This document shows positions 40,767 to 44,068 of a stretch of DNA of 44,068 nucleotides, in pieces; within the stretch, counting starts at the first letter, position 1, and every line of letters starts with the position of its first letter. The translations under genes were made by a program, and so were the position numbers. The notes under the pieces were generated by a model, which saw only the letters and a list, made by a program, of their open reading frames with translations, ran no database searches and had not been told where the DNA came from. The stretch comes from Candidatus Mediterraneibacter intestinigallinarum (GTDB taxonomy: Bacteria > Bacillota > Clostridia > Lachnospirales > Lachnospiraceae). The stretch lies in the NCBI GenBank assembly GCA_019119265.1, contig DWXI01000027.1:1-44068 (forward strand). The letters are read 5' to 3'.

Positions 40767-42029
40767 CTAATCCTGATAAATAATATTTCCGTTACAGATG
40801 GTCATTTTGATTTTGCCGTACAGTTCCCATCCAGTGAACGGAGAATTGGAAGAAAGGGAAACGTATTTCTCCGGAGTCCAGCGCTCTTCCGGATTAAAGA
40901 TCACCAGATCTGCGGCAGCGTCTTTTTCAATCCTGCCTGCCGGAAGATGATACAGTCTGGCCGGATTTACAGTCATTTTTTCAAGAAGTTGCATCAATGT
41001 CAGATGACCGGGGCGCACAAGGGTGGTGATTCCCAACGCAAGGGAAGTTTCAAGCCCGATGATTCCGCTGGGGGCGGCGGTGATAGGGCGCTCCTTCTCC
41101 TCTTTGCTGTGAGGAGCATGGTCCGTCGCAATGAGGTCGATGGTACCGTCTGCCAATCCCTCTATGATGGCAAGGCGATCTTCCTCCTTGCGCAGTGGTG
41201 GATTCATTTTTGCAAGGGTGCCGTATCTAAGCACCGCTTCATCAGTCAGTGTGAAATGATGGGGCGTTGCTTCAGCGTGGAGATTAGCTCCCATGCTCTT
41301 GAATATACGGACCAGTTCTACAGAACGACCGGAACTGATATGCTGGATTACCGTGTGAGCGCCGGATCTCAAAGCGAGCAGGCAGTCCCGGGCCACGAGA
41401 GATTCCTCCGCGATGGAGGGGGAACCATAGATGCCAAGCTGATCAGAGACTGTTCCATGATTGATTCCGTTATTCTTGATGAATGCGGGATCTTCTTCAT
41501 GCAGGCTGACAGGAACATCCAGTTTTTTTGCAGTTTCCATAGCCTGATAGAGGAAGGCTGCATTTTTCAGAGGGATACCATCGTCGGTAAAACCACACGC
41601 ACCAGCTTCTCTCAGCGCAGCCATATCTGTCATTTCCTCGCCTTTGAGAGAGCGGGAGATGCTTGCTGCCTGATAAATACGCACTGCCTCATTTTTTGAG
41701 CGGCTGAGAATCTCATCTAATACTTCTGTATTATCTACAACCGGAGAAGTATTTGCCATGCAGATCACAGAGGTAAATCCACCCTTTGCTGCGGCAAGTG
41801 AACCTGTGTGGAGCGTTTCTTTATGGGTAAATCCCGGATCCCGAAAATGAACATGGGTGTCAATCAACCCCGGTGCAATTGTCAGACCATAAGCGTCTAT
41901 CACTTTTTCGTTTTCTGAGGGAGCGATATTATCAGCGATATCCTGTATCACTCCATTTTTTATAAGAATATCAGCTATGCAGGACTGACCGGTTGCGGGA
42001 TTTATGACCATACCGTTTTTAATAAGCAT
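40767..42029 (-). CDS. pyrC: Dihydroorotase
   Basis: PyrC makes dihydroorotate from carbamoyl aspartate in pyrimidine synthesis. The 420-residue amidohydrolase has H59-x-H61 in DTHVHFRDPGF, the carbamylated-Lys region and the ATDHAPHSKEEK metal site, typical of class I dihydroorotase. The ATG at 42029 follows GGAGGC. It stands alone here; other pyr genes are not in the window. Confidence 0.93.
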   Translation of the reverse strand: MLIKNGMVINPATGQSCIADILIKNGVIQDIADNIAPSENEKVIDAYGLTIAPGLIDTHVHFRDPGFTHKETLHTGSLAAAKGGFTSVICMANTSPVVDNTEVLDEILSRSKNEAVRIYQAASISRSLKGEEMTDMAALREAGACGFTDDGIPLKNAAFLYQAMETAKKLDVPVSLHEEDPAFIKNNGINHGTVSDQLGIYGSPSIAEESLVARDCLLALRSGAHTVIQHISSGRSVELVRIFKSMGANLHAEATPHHFTLTDEAVLRYGTLAKMNPPLRKEEDRLAIIEGLADGTIDLIATDHAPHSKEEKERPITAAPSGIIGLETSLALGITTLVRPGHLTLMQLLEKMTVNPARLYHLPAGRIEKDAAADLVIFNPEERWTPEKYVSLSSNSPFTGWELYGKIKMTICNGNIIYQD

Positions 42030-42080
42030 AAGAAGCCTCCTTATTCTGCTCTGTTCAAATTCACAGTTTCTATGATTTTC

Positions 42081-42110
42081 AGTATATCTTAACTGTCCGG
42101 TTTATTGCAA
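42081..42110 (-). promoter_or_regulatory. pyrC promoter
   Basis: On the minus strand TTGCAA (42110-42105), 18 bases and TATACT (42086-42081) lie about 50 bases before the ATG. No PyrR-type attenuator is visible between promoter and gene. Confidence 0.6.
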
Positions 42111-42128
42111 GGATTTATGAAAACAGCT

Positions 42129-42176
42129 AAAAAAGCCGGGAGGGCTGCCCCGCCTTTTGGCGGGTGTCCTCCCGGC
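42129..42176 (-). terminator. Terminator after the phosphofructokinase gene
   Basis: GCCGGGAGG and CCTCCCGGC are the outer stem, with an inner CCCGCC/GGCGGG stem, and TTTTTT on the minus strand follows. Confidence 0.9.
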
Positions 42177-42207
42177 AACATCCGGACGCTTTTTATACCT
42201 TCTGCTT

Positions 42208-43440
42208 TTATAACTGACGGTAAAGATGACGCGGTATACCGTCTACCATTACAGGAGATACGTCGCCCTGGATGAGCGGGCGTACATAGCTGACGAATTC
42301 ATCGGTTACATAGGAACCATCCTCTGTTACCCACTCGCGTGGAACGAGTTTTTCGTCATTTGCAATTTTATGGACATCTTTTACTTCTGTTCCGCTCTGA
42401 TACGGATCATCAGACAGACGCTGGAGAACGACCATCTTTCCTGAATCCCCTTCATCGGCAGCTTTTACGGCAGCACCGCCTACCTGATATGCTTCCAGAA
42501 TATCTACACGGGATGCACAGTGAGAAGCGGAGCGCTGGAGTGAACTCAACTCGATCGCACGGGTCTTGCATCCGATCTCACCTGCAATATAGCTTGCAAG
42601 ATAGTTTGCTGTACCTGAGAGCTGTTTGTGCCCGAATGCATCGACAAAATCAATGCTCTGTCCCAGCTCGCATACATAGCGGCCGTCCGCAAGGCGGATA
42701 CCTTCCGAAATGGCTACCACTACGGAAGACTTTTTGGAAAGAATCTCCTTTACTTTCGTTCCGAATGCTTCGATATCAAAAGGAAGCTCCGGCAGATAGA
42801 TCAGATCCGGACCTGCGCAGTCCTCGCCTTTTGCGAGTGCAGCAGCACCTGTGAGCCAGCCGGCATTTCTTCCCATAATCTCTACGATCGATACAAGTCC
42901 TTTTTCATATTCCAGACAGAAACTGTCACGGATAATCTCTTTAACAGAAGTTCCGATATATTTTGCTGCGCTTCCGTAGCCAGGAGTATGATCCGTGAGG
43001 GCCAGATCGTTGTCGATTGTCTTCGGGCATCCGATGAAACGTGTGGGATGACCGGTGATGATAGCATAGTCTGACAATTTTTTGATCGTGTCCATGGAAT
43101 CATTTCCGCCGATATAGATAAAAGCTTCGATATTCAGCTTGTTGAGGATATCGAATATTTTGTCATATACTTCTCTGTCCTCATGGATCTCCGGCAGTTT
43201 GTAGCGGCATGATCCTAAGAATGCAGCAGGCGTTCTTTTTAAAAGCTCTGCGTCAAGTTCATTTGTGATATATTCGGACAGGTCGATATAACGTTCCTGA
43301 AGAAGCCCCTGGATACCGTGGAGCATTCCGTATACTTTAGCGGCACCGCGGTCTTTTGCTGTGCGGTATACTCCTGCGAGACTTGAGTTGATCGCAGCAG
43401 TTGGACCGCCTGATTGTCCGACGATTACATTTCCTTTCAT
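42208..43440 (-). CDS. pfp: Diphosphate-dependent phosphofructokinase
   Basis: A 410-residue PFK-family enzyme. The two positions that separate PPi from ATP types are Asp in GGNDSMDT (D114; ATP enzymes have Gly) and Lys in CPKTIDND (K140; ATP enzymes have Gly), so PPi use is predicted. IGGNDS, MGRNAGWL and the catalytic TIDND are present. It interconverts fructose 6-phosphate and fructose 1,6-bisphosphate, saving ATP. ATG at 43440 follows GGAGGTAACATAAA. Confidence 0.9.
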   Translation of the reverse strand: MKGNVIVGQSGGPTAAINSSLAGVYRTAKDRGAAKVYGMLHGIQGLLQERYIDLSEYITNELDAELLKRTPAAFLGSCRYKLPEIHEDREVYDKIFDILNKLNIEAFIYIGGNDSMDTIKKLSDYAIITGHPTRFIGCPKTIDNDLALTDHTPGYGSAAKYIGTSVKEIIRDSFCLEYEKGLVSIVEIMGRNAGWLTGAAALAKGEDCAGPDLIYLPELPFDIEAFGTKVKEILSKKSSVVVAISEGIRLADGRYVCELGQSIDFVDAFGHKQLSGTANYLASYIAGEIGCKTRAIELSSLQRSASHCASRVDILEAYQVGGAAVKAADEGDSGKMVVLQRLSDDPYQSGTEVKDVHKIANDEKLVPREWVTEDGSYVTDEFVSYVRPLIQGDVSPVMVDGIPRHLYRQL

Positions 43441-43487
43441 TTTATGTTACCTCCGTTTTGCAAATTATCATTTTGAAAGTCTTACTC

Positions 43488-43535
43488 TCAAAGCGCTTAC
43501 ATTACCAGTTTAGTGCATAATCACTAATTTGTAAA
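43488..43535 (-). promoter_or_regulatory. pfp promoter with a cre site
   Basis: On the minus strand TTTACA (43535-43530), 17 bases and TAAACT (43512-43507) form a promoter, and TGTAAGCGCTTTGA (43501-43488) right after it matches the catabolite-responsive element consensus TGWAARCGYTWNCW except at position 13. CcpA-type carbon control, probably repression by roadblock, is suggested. Confidence 0.6.
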
Positions 43536-43672
43536 TGAAAAAATAAAAATAATAGACAAATTAACGAAAAAAGTTGAGCCGGAGGGAAAGACAGAGGAAA
43601 AGATGTTATACTGATAGAAACATACAAAATCAGACGTTGTGAAATAACAGCGCAGTATAGGAGAGGTGACAG

Positions 43673-44068
43673 ATGAAAAAATATGACTATCTGATCGTAG
43701 GCGCAGGACTGTACGGGGCAGTCATGGCATATGAACTTGGAAGAAAAGGAAAACACTGCCTTGTGATCGACCGAAGAAATCACATCGGAGGGAATATCTA
43801 CTGCGAAGATGTAGAGAAAATCCATGTACATAAGTACGGAGCACATATTTTCCATACTTCGGATAAGAAGATATGGGAGTATATCAATCAGTTTGCAGAA
43901 TTTAATAATTACATTAACTCTCCGGTGGCGGTTTATAAAGACGAGTTGTATAATCTTCCGTTCAATATGAACACATTCAGCAAAATGTGGGGCATACGTA
44001 CGCCTCAGGAAGCGAAGGCGATTATTGAGAGACAGAGAAAAGCAACCGGAATAACCGAGCCGTCCAAT
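43673..44068 (+). CDS. glf: UDP-galactopyranose mutase, 3' part beyond the window
   Basis: The first 132 residues of a FAD enzyme that turns UDP-galactopyranose into UDP-galactofuranose for surface polysaccharides. The FAD-binding GAGLYGAVMAYELG at residues 10-23, DRRNHIGGNIY and the HKYGAHIFHTSDKKIWEYIN motif are characteristic. ATG at 43673 follows GGAGAGGTGAC. The frame runs on to the last base, so the C-terminus lies outside. It is divergent from pfp. Confidence 0.94.
   Translation, partial: MKKYDYLIVGAGLYGAVMAYELGRKGKHCLVIDRRNHIGGNIYCEDVEKIHVHKYGAHIFHTSDKKIWEYINQFAEFNNYINSPVAVYKDELYNLPFNMNTFSKMWGIRTPQEAKAIIERQRKATGITEPSN

Noticed and set aside
42030-42080. PyrR attenuator before pyrC
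   Set aside because: The leader is only about 50 bases with no anti-terminator or terminator pair.

Overview
The window looks like a chromosomal piece of a low-to-mid GC Gram-positive gut anaerobe of the Clostridia, most likely Lachnospiraceae. This is inferred from the type II fatty-acid operon with FabK and a fused AccD-AccA, the lysine/alanine-rich DUF6465-type protein, the DUF5697/DUF6100/VirD4 conjugative module, PPi-type phosphofructokinase, strong GGAGG ribosome sites and AT-rich consensus promoters. No species is named.

Layout. (1) 1-6406: one end of an integrative conjugative element, genes on the minus strand (VirD4 coupling protein cut by the window edge, a winged-helix protein, DUF6100- and DUF5697-type proteins, two further element proteins). 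It ends in a 3' fragment of a tRNA-Leu(UAA) gene, which reads as the attachment site; the integrase and the other end lie to the left of the window. (2) 6622-8431: BFD-like [2Fe-2S] protein, HAD hydrolase, TauE/SafE exporter. (3) 8555-20027: a complete fatty-acid initiation/elongation operon, fabH-acpP-fabK-fabD-fabG-fabF-accB-fabZ-accC-accDA, followed by a second FabK-like flavoprotein and a MarR/FabT-type regulator. The operon promoter carries two FabT-like boxes, so a feedback loop is likely. (4) 20179-24493: DUF6465-type basic protein, HD phosphohydrolase, Sir2 deacylase, and on the minus strand a PF06541-type membrane protein and an rRNA-methyltransferase-like protein; then a heptad-repeat coiled-coil protein. 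(5) 24524-30169: selenium-metabolism cluster (yedF, selD, LysR regulator, cysteine-desulfurase-like protein, yedE, TusA-like, DUF3343). No Sec-insertion genes are seen here. (6) 30311-34489: Gld-type ABC export operon. (7) 34826-36122: zinc-ribbon membrane protein and J-domain protein with a Cys-rich tail. (8) 36525-38142: divergent degV/tetR pair. (9) 38175-40762: tRNA-Val, lone holin, tRNA-Leu(CAG), and a PadR plus HAAS-SEDS membrane protein operon. (10) 40767-44068: pyrC, PPi-phosphofructokinase with a cre site, and the start of glf.

The most unexpected signal is non-coding. Two intergenic elements (12644-12843 and 36364-36494) share a 70-nt core of identical length whose stems change in a compensatory way, inside outer arms that are unrelated in sequence between copies yet self-complementary in each. 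A second family of small palindromes ending in GCTGAACTG recurs between fab genes and after the Gld operon. Both look like dispersed structured elements that the protein annotation does not explain.
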